From assembly GCA_021809365.1 (NCBI GenBank), contig JAKBAC010000014.1:1-36729 (forward strand): a stretch of DNA of 36,729 nucleotides, given 5' to 3'. The stretch comes from Planctomycetota bacterium. Lineage in GTDB: Bacteria; Planctomycetota; Phycisphaerae; WQYP01. Positions 16,024 through 24,273 of the stretch are shown here, in pieces. Position 1 is the first letter of the stretch; the number at the start of each line of letters is the position of its first letter. Both the position numbers and the translations under genes were made by a program. Under the pieces are notes generated by a model. It saw only the letters and a list, made by a program, of their open reading frames with translations, did no database searches and had not been told where the DNA came from.

Positions 16024-17313
16024 TTATGATTCGATTGCAACTTCGGGGGCCGGGGATTTCAGAGCCGGATTATACCGACTGTTCGGCACGGCTAGGCGAC
16101 GATTGGTCGGTTCTCCGGGCAACACCTGGCTGAGAAACGCGACGGCCACGAGCAGTAAAATATTGCCCAGCAGCAGCCACCAGCGATTTTCCAAGATTCC
16201 CACCCGTCGGAGATAAACAAACGTCGCTGATTCAAGAAACGTGCCCAGTGATAATGGAATCATCCCGCGCCACGCCAAGTTCATGAGCTGGTCAAAGCGG
16301 AACCGCGGCAATGTCCAGCGTACCCACATGTAAAAGAACAGGAGCGCGACAACCTTGGCCCAGAATACGACGAATTTAAGCAATGCCCCCGCCCAGCCGG
16401 ACACCACGGGTTGCGCGCCGTGATATAAAATCAGATCAACATACGGCAGATGCCAACCACCGAGAAAAAGTGCGACGGCAACGGCTGAGCCGGTGATCAT
16501 GGCGCTGTATTCCGCCAGGAAAAACAAGGCGAATTTCATGGAGGAATATTCCGTGTGATAGCCGCCGACGAGTTCTTGCTCGCACTCCGCCAGATCGAAG
16601 GGGGTGCGATTGGCTTCAGCGAAAATGCAGGCCACAAACATCAGAAATGCCGCGGGTTGAACAAAAACATTCCAGGCAGGCAGGAACTTGAACACGGAAA
16701 AATAGGTGGCCTGATCGTTGGTAATGGGACCAAGGCGCAATGTGCCTGCCACAACGGCCACGGAAATCAAGGAGAGAAACAGTGGAATTTCATAGCTGAC
16801 CATTTGCGCGGTGGCCCGGAGGCCACCGAGGAAACTCCATTTGCTGCCCGAAGCCCAGCCCGCCAGCACGACGCCATACACGGCAAGTGAGGCCATGGCG
16901 ATAACAAATAAAACGCCGATTTGCGGGTTGGCGGTCATGACATGGAAATTATGCGGAAACGCCCAACCGCCGATAAAGGGAATCCAGGATGGCAGGGCGG
17001 TGCCCTTGGCGATTACGCCGCCCCATGGAATGACTGCAAAACCGCACAGCGCCGGAGCGATGATGATGATGGGAGCCAGAATAAAAAGGAATCGATCCGC
17101 ATTGGCGGGCATGAACTCTTCCTTGAGGATGAACTTTACACCATCCGCCAGGGGCTGCAGCAGCCCCTGTGGGCCTACGCGGTTGGGGCCGATGCGATCT
17201 TGAATCCAGGAAGCGGTTTTCCGTTCCAGAAGAATCAGATAGGCAATCAGGCCGGTGCTCAGACCGACCATGACCAGTGTGAAGACCAGATGTGCAATAA
17301 ATACGCCCAGCAT
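16024..17313 (-). CDS. nuoH: NADH-quinone oxidoreductase subunit H
   Basis: A 429-residue membrane subunit of respiratory complex I that forms part of the quinone chamber. The first family signature is LLERKTASWIQDRIGPNRVG (residues 28-47) and the second is EANRTPFDLAECEQELVGGY with its acidic loop; about eight to nine hydrophobic helices are spread along the chain. The ATG at 17313 gives the normal N-terminus and has GGAG five bases upstream. The frame is open for another 120 codons upstream, but that part is translated from the mobile element at 17406-17641 and is not NuoH. Unusually, no other complex I gene is adjacent: glyS follows directly. Confidence 0.93.
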   Translation of the reverse strand: MLGVFIAHLVFTLVMVGLSTGLIAYLILLERKTASWIQDRIGPNRVGPQGLLQPLADGVKFILKEEFMPANADRFLFILAPIIIIAPALCGFAVIPWGGVIAKGTALPSWIPFIGGWAFPHNFHVMTANPQIGVLFVIAMASLAVYGVVLAGWASGSKWSFLGGLRATAQMVSYEIPLFLSLISVAVVAGTLRLGPITNDQATYFSVFKFLPAWNVFVQPAAFLMFVACIFAEANRTPFDLAECEQELVGGYHTEYSSMKFALFFLAEYSAMITGSAVAVALFLGGWHLPYVDLILYHGAQPVVSGWAGALLKFVVFWAKVVALLFFYMWVRWTLPRFRFDQLMNLAWRGMIPLSLGTFLESATFVYLRRVGILENRWWLLLGNILLLVAVAFLSQVLPGEPTNRRLAVPNSRYNPALKSPAPEVAIES

Positions 17314-17405
17314 GTTGGCTCCAAGGCAACCCAGTAAAACGGCGTATGATAGCCCAAAAGCCGTGTTCGTCCAAGCCGACGGGGTTTGTTGGTGGTTTTG
17401 TGGCA

Positions 17406-17641
17406 GTGGCAATAAATCCGGGCCCCCGTGGCGGCGGCCCTTGCCGCAGAGCAAAGAACAGTAGCGAGTTGAGCAGTAGAGCACATAAGGCTGGAATGAT
17501 ATGATGCTGTCGCAAGATGAGGCACCCCTGCGGTCTACTTTCCACTTTCTCAACACCGACGACTGCCGCGGAAAACGCGCGGTGCAAGCACGCGCGGCTA
17601 AAAGGGGGATGGGGCGTCCCGGTACCACGCCCGGATTTGTG
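17406..17641 (+). mobile_element. MITE-like element, copy 4
   Basis: The left end GTGGCAATAAATCCGGGC is intact; the internal sequence closely follows copies 2 and 5 (GTTGAGCAGTAGAGCACATA, GATGAGGCACCCCTGCGGTC, ACTTTCTCAACACCGACGAC, CGCGCGGTGCAAGCACGCG). The right end is eroded: CGGATTTGTGGGTGTGG stands where CGGATTTATTGCCAC is expected. No clean target duplication remains. It lies 93 bp upstream of the nuoH start. Confidence 0.82.
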
Positions 17642-17648
17642 GGTGTGG

Positions 17649-17704
17649 CGATGATCGCTTTGTTTGTTGTCAAGAAGTAGAAATGTCACGATGATCGCTT
17701 TGTT
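17649..17704 (+). repeat. Pair of 16-bp direct repeats
   Basis: CGATGATCGCTTTGTT at 17649-17664 and again at 17689-17704, with 24 bp between. It lies between the right end of the element and the TPR/YggX gene, about 100 bp before its start. It may be a regulator-binding pair or debris of insertion. Confidence 0.6.
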
Positions 17705-17797
17705 CTGGTGGTGTTAGCCGGTAGAATCTTAAGTTGGACGGCTGGTAAGTGATGGGCTGTTGATACGGCGTGCCCAACCGGCTTGATATGGAGTTTT

Positions 17798-18400
17798 ATG
17801 GGTATGGTTGATCAAGCGCGCATAGACCGCTTTAAGGCAATGACGGAAGCTGATCCCGCAAACGAGCTTGGATTTATGTCCTTGGGGCGGGCGTATGTTG
17901 AAGGGGGGATGTACAAGGAGGCCATTGCGCCGCTGATGCGGGCGTTGCAATTGAAGGTGGATTTGTCGTCGGTATATCCTCTATTGGCGGAGGCGCAGAG
18001 GGGCGTGGGCGATTCGGAGGGGGCGATCCATACGCTTGAACGTGGATATAAAGTAGCCCACGACCATGGTGATCTGATGCCGCGAAACCAGATGGCGGAC
18101 ATGCTCAAGGAACTCGGTTCCCCGCTTCCGGAATTGAAGCAGGCCGAACTTACGCCGGAATTGGCGTCTGCGGGGAATATTCAATGTTGCCGCTGCGGAA
18201 GAATCGGGCCTAAGATGAAGGAACGCCCTTTTGGCGGAGCCTTGGGCGAGCGGATTCATGCCGGTATCTGCAACCCCTGCTTTCAGCTATGGATTAGGGA
18301 AGGCACGAAAGTGATTAACGAGTTGCGGCTGAACCTGACAGATGCCGCGGCGCAGGATATTTATGATGAGCACATGAAGAATTTTCTGAATTTGAAATAA
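17798..18400 (+). CDS. TPR domain fused to Fe(II)-trafficking (YggX-like) domain
   Basis: A 200-residue protein with two parts. Residues about 24-90 form TPR-like helix pairs (LGRAYVEGGMYKEAIAPLMRAL and the following repeat). Residues about 128-198 match the YggX/Fe(2+)-trafficking family: ALGERIHAG, then QLWIREGTKVINELRLNL, then the C-terminal helix ending KNFLNLK. Unlike classical YggX, which is about 90 residues with a single conserved cysteine, this one has two CxxC motifs (CCRC at 130-133 and CNPC at 158-161) that could form a four-cysteine metal site. TGGAG lies four bases before the ATG at 17798; the ATG at 17804 is a fair alternative. It is first in the plus-strand run that continues with greA. 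Confidence 0.82.
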   Translation: MGMVDQARIDRFKAMTEADPANELGFMSLGRAYVEGGMYKEAIAPLMRALQLKVDLSSVYPLLAEAQRGVGDSEGAIHTLERGYKVAHDHGDLMPRNQMADMLKELGSPLPELKQAELTPELASAGNIQCCRCGRIGPKMKERPFGGALGERIHAGICNPCFQLWIREGTKVINELRLNLTDAAAQDIYDEHMKNFLNLK

Positions 18401-18479
18401 AGCGGGATTAACCGGCGGCGGTGGACGGAACTGTATTGGTTTACCGCTATTATGTTTTATTATCACAATGAGGTGATGC

Positions 18480-18959
18480 GTGGAAATGCAGTTGTTAACC
18501 AAGGCGGAAAAGCAGAAGCTCGAGCGGCAACTTCAGGAGATGATTGATTTGCGCCCGCAAATCTCGCTGCGCATAGCGGAAGCGCGGGAGAAGGGCGATT
18601 TGAAGGAAAACGCCGATTACCATGCCGCGCGTGAAGAATTGGCGGTGTTGGAAGCGCGCATCAAGGATATGGAAGCGCGGCTGCGGGCGGCGTCGGTGGT
18701 GGACCCCAACGACATTCCCGATGACATGGTGTTTCTGGGCAGCACGGTGAAGGTGCGGGATGAAAAAAATGGCGATGAAGAAACTTTCCGGCTCGTCGGA
18801 GAATTGAATAGTGAAGCTTTTAATTCCGATTCCGAAGTTATGGAAGTTTCCGCAAAAAGCCCCCTGGGCGAAGCACTGATGCGGGCGCGTGTCGGCCAAC
18901 TGGTGCGGGTATCGGTGCCGCGGGGTGAAATTCATTATAAGGTGCTTGCCGTGGGCTGA
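18480..18959 (+). CDS. greA: Transcription elongation factor GreA
   Basis: A 159-residue factor that enters the secondary channel of RNA polymerase and stimulates cleavage of backtracked RNA. The N-terminal coiled coil carries the acidic tip in EKGDLKENADYHAAREE (Asp and Glu of GDLKENA), followed by the FKBP-like C-terminal domain ending with PRGEIHYKVLAVG. Length is normal. The start is taken as GTG at 18480, four bases after GAGGTG; an ATG two codons later at 18486 has longer spacing and cannot be excluded. It lies 79 bp after the TPR/YggX gene and just before the TonB-like gene. Confidence 0.93.
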   Translation: MEMQLLTKAEKQKLERQLQEMIDLRPQISLRIAEAREKGDLKENADYHAAREELAVLEARIKDMEARLRAASVVDPNDIPDDMVFLGSTVKVRDEKNGDEETFRLVGELNSEAFNSDSEVMEVSAKSPLGEALMRARVGQLVRVSVPRGEIHYKVLAVG

Positions 18960-19006
18960 ATCCGGTGGTCGCGGAACGGCCCCCGCTTTTGAGGATTGTG
19001 TGGCGT

Positions 19007-20188
19007 ATGCCGCCTGATGTCATCAGTGAGAGTCCGGTTAAACGCGATTACCGCGCCGAGGCGCATGGTGACAACATCACCTCGGACAGAATTTGCGCGC
19101 GCGATGATACCGCGATGGATAGTGGCGGATCGGATTGGCATGCGTCCAACAATTTGCCGGAAACGGCGGGCGAAATTCCATTTGATGCTCCGGCGGCAGT
19201 GGGCACCGCTCCGATACCGGGCCTTTCCGAATTCACACGGAAAAATCAATTAACCGAACAGGAAGCGGCGGAATTGGCGTGGCTGGTGGAAACCCGCCGC
19301 ATCATTATTTTGCGACTGCAGCAATGGGTGATTCCGGTTTCAACGCTGGTGTGTCTGCTTCTGGCGTTATTGATAGAAGCCGGTCTGGTTGGTACGGTTC
19401 TGTGGATATTGTATTGGCATCCTCTGGGTGGCTCAGGAGGCCGGGAGCATTCTGACGGATCGAGCACCGCGGTGGGCGGGATTATTCAAGGGTCGCAGGC
19501 TGATTCTGGCCGCGCGAATTCGGCGGTGCGATGGCATTCAAGTCCACTGCCGACCCCGCCCAAACTCCCCAGCAAATTGCCATGGCAATCGCATTCGCGG
19601 TCTCTGGCTCTGTTGGATCATTCCAGCGCGCTTTATCCGGCACTGCCTGTGATCGGTATTCCAAGCGCGCACGATGAATGGACGGCGCCGCCACACGCGG
19701 CACCTCCGAAAACGTTGGTCATGAAGTTACAGCCACACCATGTTTCCGGGCCACAATCTCGTGGGCGCGGTCCGCAGCCGGACTCGCGCGGACCGCAACC
19801 GGATGCTTCAGGTGGTGGGGGTGGTGGATTGCAGTTCAATTGGATGAAACCGGGCGCGAAAAATGGACTGGGGGCGGGGGCCGGCAAAGGTCGGGGACGT
19901 GGCCCCGGCGTTGGCGGAGCGGGCAACTTTATTGTTCCGCCGGCCAATCCGATTATGCCGTTGAAGTATCAGTTTGTATGGCCGGCGCATTTGAAGAACC
20001 CGAAATTCCAATTGACCATTCGCCCGAATGGTACGGTGGCGCGCGTCAAAGTGCTGCGTTCATCCGGCTATCCAGGGATTGACCAGGCGATCATTGAAGC
20101 GCTGGAGCAGGCGAAGTGTTTGCCCAATATCGTCGGAGGCAAGCCTGTAGAGAGCAAATTCGCCATTCGCTATGATCTTACCTCCTGA
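19007..20188 (+). CDS. TonB-like energy-transducer protein
   Basis: A 393-residue protein with TonB architecture. An N-terminal cytoplasmic part of about 105 residues precedes one membrane helix (about 107-137, WVIPVSTLVCLLLALLIEAG and on). A long low-complexity periplasmic linker rich in Pro, Gly, Ser and His follows, with GRGPQPDSRGPQPD and GGGGGG tracts, and then a C-terminal TonB domain (about 321-393) with FQLTIRPNGTVARVKVLRSS and AIIEALEQAK. TonB proteins link the inner-membrane proton gradient to outer-membrane transporters. The cytoplasmic extension is unusually long. No exbB/exbD is nearby. The start is uncertain: ATG 19007 has GAGGA 11 bases upstream; GTG 18965 has no such site. Confidence 0.8.
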   Translation: MPPDVISESPVKRDYRAEAHGDNITSDRICARDDTAMDSGGSDWHASNNLPETAGEIPFDAPAAVGTAPIPGLSEFTRKNQLTEQEAAELAWLVETRRIIILRLQQWVIPVSTLVCLLLALLIEAGLVGTVLWILYWHPLGGSGGREHSDGSSTAVGGIIQGSQADSGRANSAVRWHSSPLPTPPKLPSKLPWQSHSRSLALLDHSSALYPALPVIGIPSAHDEWTAPPHAAPPKTLVMKLQPHHVSGPQSRGRGPQPDSRGPQPDASGGGGGGLQFNWMKPGAKNGLGAGAGKGRGRGPGVGGAGNFIVPPANPIMPLKYQFVWPAHLKNPKFQLTIRPNGTVARVKVLRSSGYPGIDQAIIEALEQAKCLPNIVGGKPVESKFAIRYDLTS

Positions 20189-20216
20189 CCGCCCTGATCC
20201 CGGCTTGAGAATTTGT

Positions 20217-21188
20217 ATGGCCACAAAAAAGCGCAATACCCCGCAATTTGATATTGACAAGATTTTGCGCGATCGGCCATTGGAAAGGGCTTTTTTTCGG
20301 CATGGCACACTGGCGGCAATCGCAAAAGCCGTCGGATATGCCGGCCTGACCGCGATGATCTGGCCGCGGTTTATTGCGCCACGGCGCTGGAAGTTGACAT
20401 ATTTTGATGTAGCAATGCCCCATCTGGGACGGGAGTTTGATGGTTATAAAATCGCGCAGTTGAGCGATCTGCATACCGGGTCCGCGGGGCAGAGTCATCT
20501 TCGACGGGTGATCGAACACATTCAGGGACTCAAGCCGGATCTCATTGTCATCACGGGTGACCTGATTGAATATCGCGCAGGATCGGTGGAAAAGCTTGCG
20601 GAGCTGCTGCCCCTGCTCCATGCGCCGGACGGCGTGGCGGCTATTTATGGTAATCATGATTACCATGAATATTCCTGGCGGCATGTGGGGCCGCGATCGG
20701 CGCACCGGGCCATTCACAAGCGTCTGGGAAAACTGCTGGAGCGGTTCCACATTGATGTGTTGCGTAATGAGCGGCGGGTGATTCGGCGTGAGAAATCGGC
20801 GCTTTATATTGTGGGGATGGATGAATTATGGACCGGTAATGCCGATGCCAAAACCGCATTTGGCGGCATTCCGGAAGACGCCGCATGTATTTGTCTCCAG
20901 CATAACCCGGATGGCTTTGAGATGCTGCATCCTTATCCCTGGCAACTGTTGTTATGCGGTCATACGCATGGTGGGCAGGTGCGGTTGCCGGTGGTGGGAT
21001 CGTTGTTTGTTCCCATGAAGCATCGCCGCTATATTCGCGGATGGTATAGTATGCCCGCTGGTTGCGGCGGCGTGGAGCGGCGGATGTTTGTAAGCTCCGG
21101 TTTGGGGCAAAGTCTGCCGGTACGCCTGGGCGTGCCGCCGGAGGCGTCAATATTTACATTGCGCCGTGGCCCGGTTGGAATTAAATGA
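20217..21188 (+). CDS. Calcineurin-like metallophosphoesterase, YkuE/YaeI type
   Basis: A 323-residue phosphoesterase with the full two-metal motif set: Asp84-x-His86 (LSDLHTG), Asp115 (ITGDLIEYR), Asn146-His147 (YGNHDYHEY), and the late CGHTHGGQ. A hydrophobic segment around residues 36-52 suggests membrane association. The closest named relatives are YaeI/YkuE-type phosphodiesterases, some of which act on lipid-linked substrates such as UDP-diacylglucosamine in LpxG; the substrate here is unknown. I chose the ATG at 20217, 28 bp after the TonB-like stop; an ATG at 20172 overlapping the previous gene adds 15 residues of unlikely sequence. Confidence 0.9.
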   Translation: MATKKRNTPQFDIDKILRDRPLERAFFRHGTLAAIAKAVGYAGLTAMIWPRFIAPRRWKLTYFDVAMPHLGREFDGYKIAQLSDLHTGSAGQSHLRRVIEHIQGLKPDLIVITGDLIEYRAGSVEKLAELLPLLHAPDGVAAIYGNHDYHEYSWRHVGPRSAHRAIHKRLGKLLERFHIDVLRNERRVIRREKSALYIVGMDELWTGNADAKTAFGGIPEDAACICLQHNPDGFEMLHPYPWQLLLCGHTHGGQVRLPVVGSLFVPMKHRRYIRGWYSMPAGCGGVERRMFVSSGLGQSLPVRLGVPPEASIFTLRRGPVGIK

Positions 21189-21213
21189 AAGCGGCGTAAG
21201 GCGTGGAGCTGTG

Positions 21214-22491
21214 ATGTTGATTCTGTCGGTGATAATTCTGGTCGTGCTGCTGCTGGTGTTGGGGGTGCAACTGGCGCTGCTGATGCGGAGCAATGGCGAT
21301 GCTGTTACGAATCTGCTGAAAAATCTGGAAAAAGCCATGGAGAAAATGGAGCGTTCCATACGCGATGACATTGGCCGCAATCGGGAGGAAGCGGCGACCG
21401 GGGCACAACGAGCGCGTGAAGAGCTTTCCACCGCGTTGAAAAATGTGGGTGATAGTTTGAATAAGCAGATTGCCGGTTTAACGAGCGCAACCGAACAGCG
21501 GTTGGATGCGGTGCGGCAGTCGCTGGAGCAGCGTCTGTTGGCGATTCAGACAGATAGTGCGCTCAAGCTGGATCAGATGCGAGCAACCGTCGATGAGAAG
21601 CTGCAAAGTACGCTGGAAAAGCGACTGGGAGAATCCTTCAAACAGGTTTCCGACCGCCTGGAGCAGGTGCATAAGGGGCTGGGGGAGATGCAGACACTGG
21701 CCGGCAGCGTGGGCGATCTGAAGCGTGTGATGACCAATGTGAAAACGCGCGGAACCTGGGGCGAGGTATTGGTGGAGAATCTGCTTTCACAGGTTTTAAG
21801 TCCGGGCCAGTTTGAGAAGAATTTCAGACCTAAGGAAGCCGGTGGGGAAGTGGTGGAGTTTGCGATCAAGCTTCCCGGCAGGGCGGAAGATGGGCAGGAG
21901 GCAGTGTGGTTGCCGATCGATTCCAAATTTCCCAAGGAGGATTATGAAGCATTGGGTTTGGCGCAGGATCGCGCGGACCTTGCGGCCATGGACGTGGCGG
22001 GACGGGCGCTGGAGAACCGCATTAAGTTATTTGCGCAGGAAATATCCAGCAAGTATCTGAATCCGCCGCGTACCACCGATTTTGGCATTATGTTTCTACC
22101 CAGTGAAGGCTTGTATGCGGAGGTCGCACGCCGGGCGGCTCTGGTGGATCAGATTCAGCGTGATTACAGGGTGGTCATCGCCGGGCCGACAATATTGGCG
22201 GCGTTGCTGAACAGTTTGCAGATGGGATTCAGAACCCTGGCCATTCAGCAGCGTTCCAGTGAAGTCTGGAAAGTGTTGGGGGCCGTGAAAACAGAGTTCG
22301 GCAAGTTTGGGGATTTGCTGGATGGCGTGAAGAAAAAGCTGGATCAGGCCTCCAATACCATGGATGATGCCGCCCGCAAATCCCGTACCATTGCCGCCAG
22401 GCTGCGCGATGTGCAGGAACTACCGGCCAATGAGGCGGCGGCAATGCTTCCGGTTGATCCTTCGGAAAGCGGCGACATGCCGGAAAGTTGA
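21214..22491 (+). CDS. rmuC: RmuC-family DNA recombination protein
   Basis: A 425-residue protein with a single N-terminal membrane helix (MLILSVIILVVLLLVLGVQL), a long coiled coil (about residues 30-160, rich in Glu, Lys, Gln, Leu) and the RmuC domain (about 165-390). The RmuC domain has the typical VKTRGTWGEVLVENLLSQVL, LPIDSKFP and FGIMFLPSEGLYAEV segments. RmuC limits inversion of short inverted repeats and is predicted to hold an endonuclease-like fold, which is notable in a window with many palindromic elements, though that link is speculation. The ATG at 21214 has GGAG five bases upstream; GTG 21166 lies inside the previous gene. Confidence 0.92.
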   Translation: MLILSVIILVVLLLVLGVQLALLMRSNGDAVTNLLKNLEKAMEKMERSIRDDIGRNREEAATGAQRAREELSTALKNVGDSLNKQIAGLTSATEQRLDAVRQSLEQRLLAIQTDSALKLDQMRATVDEKLQSTLEKRLGESFKQVSDRLEQVHKGLGEMQTLAGSVGDLKRVMTNVKTRGTWGEVLVENLLSQVLSPGQFEKNFRPKEAGGEVVEFAIKLPGRAEDGQEAVWLPIDSKFPKEDYEALGLAQDRADLAAMDVAGRALENRIKLFAQEISSKYLNPPRTTDFGIMFLPSEGLYAEVARRAALVDQIQRDYRVVIAGPTILAALLNSLQMGFRTLAIQQRSSEVWKVLGAVKTEFGKFGDLLDGVKKKLDQASNTMDDAARKSRTIAARLRDVQELPANEAAAMLPVDPSESGDMPES

Positions 22492-22601
22492 ACTTTTATG
22501 GTGATCGCATTCCCGCATGGAGCGTATATGGGTATACAATGGCGGTAAGTGTTGGGAATTGGCGGTCAAGACAATCCGCCGGCAAAACAGGGGTAATCGA
22601 T

Positions 22602-23462
22602 ATGCAGGATAATGAGGCGTTGCCGATAGGTCCGGTGACCTCGGTGATCGGAGCGGTGGCCTGGATTGGCCAATGGTCGATTCACGCGGTACAGACCATG
22701 GGCGATTTCGGCTGTTTTGTGTTTTCCGCCTTTTATGCCCTGGTGACGGGACTGAATCGGCGGAGCATGCGCGAGTTGTTTGTGCAGATGTATGAAATGG
22801 GAACGTTATCAATTCCCGTGGTGATGCTGGGCGGGGGATTTATCGGGGCGGTATTGGCGGTGGAGGCATATCCGCAATTCAAGGCCATCGGGGCAGCCAG
22901 TCGGGTGGGGGCGGTGATTGTGATCAGCGTGGTCAAGCAGATCGGCCCCGTGCTTACCGCGGTGATGCTGGCGGGGCGGCTGGGCGGATCCATGACGGCG
23001 GAACTCGGTACCATGCGTGTGACCGAGCAGCTTGACGCGCTGCGGGTCATGGGAGCCGATCCGGTGCGGACTCTGGTGGTGCCGCGAATTCTGGCTTGTG
23101 TCATCATGACCCCGGTGCTGACGGTATTCAGCGATGCGATTGGTATTCTCGGCGGTTGGATCATTTCCGTCGGTACCGAAGGTGTGCGGAATTATCCGTT
23201 CTGGCACTACGCCCAGACGGGGATGGACATGTTTACCGTATACGTGGGGCTGATTAAGGCGTTTTTTTTCGGAGTGGTTATTTCGGCCATCGCGTGTTAC
23301 AAGGGGTTCCGATGCGGCAACGGCGCCCAGGGAGTGGGGCGGGCCTGCACGGAGAGTTTCGTGTCGGGGTTTTGTGTGATTCTCCTGGCGAATTTCATCC
23401 TGGCGGTACTGTTGAACAATATTTATGTCATGCTCTGGCCGAATCGGCCGGGCATTCTGTGA
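22602..23462 (+). CDS. mlaE: MlaE-family ABC transporter permease
   Basis: A 286-residue membrane permease of the MlaE (DUF140) family, part of systems that move phospholipids between inner and outer membranes. Family segments include VMLGGGFIGAVLAVEAY, the GPVLTAVMLAGRLGGSMTAELGTMRVTEQLDALRVMG stretch (about 120-160) and about five hydrophobic helices. The ATG at 22602 has AGGGG eight bases upstream; longer in-frame starts lack such a site. mlaF follows after 10 bp. The usual MlaD substrate-binding protein is not encoded next to it. Confidence 0.92.
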   Translation: MQDNEALPIGPVTSVIGAVAWIGQWSIHAVQTMGDFGCFVFSAFYALVTGLNRRSMRELFVQMYEMGTLSIPVVMLGGGFIGAVLAVEAYPQFKAIGAASRVGAVIVISVVKQIGPVLTAVMLAGRLGGSMTAELGTMRVTEQLDALRVMGADPVRTLVVPRILACVIMTPVLTVFSDAIGILGGWIISVGTEGVRNYPFWHYAQTGMDMFTVYVGLIKAFFFGVVISAIACYKGFRCGNGAQGVGRACTESFVSGFCVILLANFILAVLLNNIYVMLWPNRPGIL

Positions 23463-23472
23463 GTGTCGCCTT

Positions 23473-24273
23473 ATGTTGACAACCTCATTGCAAGGTAAAA
23501 GCCCCGCTCAGCCGGTGATCCGTTTTGAAAATGTGTCCAAGCGTTTTGGCTCGCAGATGGTGCTGGATCGGCTGAATCTGGATATTCCACCGGATCAGAC
23601 AACGGTGGTTATCGGGCCGTCGGGCACAGGCAAGTCGGTGCTGCTTAAACACATTGTGGGATTGCTCAAACCCGATTCCGGAAGTATTTATTTTCATGGC
23701 CGGCGTATTGATACGTTGCCGGAGAGAGACCTTGAGCCGATCCGCAAGCGCTTCGGCTTTCTGTTTCAACTTAGCGCTCTATTTGATTCGATGGATGTGG
23801 GCGAAAATGTGGCCTTCCCTCTGCACCAGCATGGCGGATTCACCGAATCACAAATTGCCGACACCGTGCATGAAAAGTTATCCATCGTGGGTTTGGCCGG
23901 CGCGGAAAAGAAAATGCCGGGCGATCTTTCCGGAGGCCAGCGCAAACGCGTGGCGCTGGCGCGGGCGGTGGCGATGAATCCGGAAGTGATTCTATATGAT
24001 GAACCGACAACCGGGCTGGATCCGATTCGCGCGGATGTGATCAATGAATTGATTCTGAAGTTGCAGAAGCAATTTAAGGTCACCGGAATTGTCGTGACAC
24101 ACGATATGCAGAGCGCTTTCAAGGTGGCCGATCAGATTGTCATGCTCCTGCACGGCAAAATTGTGTATCGCGGAACCGCCGATGATATCCGGGCGTGTCC
24201 GGATCCCGAAGTGCAGCGATTCATTCAAGGCCGCGCCAGCGAAGCGGAACTCGACGCGTTGGATCGCCTATGA
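23473..24273 (+). CDS. mlaF: MlaF-family ABC transporter ATPase
   Basis: A 266-residue ABC ATPase partnering the MlaE permease. Walker A is GPSGTGKS at residues 48-55, the signature LSGGQRKRVALARA begins at 152, Walker B is VILYDEPTTGLDP (172-184) with catalytic Glu177, and the H-loop histidine is in VVTHDMQSAF. Length matches MlaF. The ATG at 23473 lies 10 bp after mlaE. The stop overlaps by six bases the end of the converging minus-strand membrane protein gene, so this is the last gene of the plus-strand run. Confidence 0.93.
   Translation: MLTTSLQGKSPAQPVIRFENVSKRFGSQMVLDRLNLDIPPDQTTVVIGPSGTGKSVLLKHIVGLLKPDSGSIYFHGRRIDTLPERDLEPIRKRFGFLFQLSALFDSMDVGENVAFPLHQHGGFTESQIADTVHEKLSIVGLAGAEKKMPGDLSGGQRKRVALARAVAMNPEVILYDEPTTGLDPIRADVINELILKLQKQFKVTGIVVTHDMQSAFKVADQIVMLLHGKIVYRGTADDIRACPDPEVQRFIQGRASEAELDALDRL

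Larger units (their letters stand above)
17314..17797. other. Divergent spacer with MITE-like element and direct repeat
   Basis: Between divergent nuoH and the TPR/YggX gene. It is mostly the element at 17406-17641. Downstream of it a 16-mer CGATGATCGCTTTGTT occurs twice, at 17649-17664 and 17689-17704. I see no protein gene. Confidence 0.6.

Noticed and set aside
17314..17673. N-terminal extension of nuoH by 120 codons
   Set aside because: The frame is translated from the MITE-like element and has no NuoH similarity; the ATG at 17313 has a good ribosome-binding site and gives the family N-terminus.
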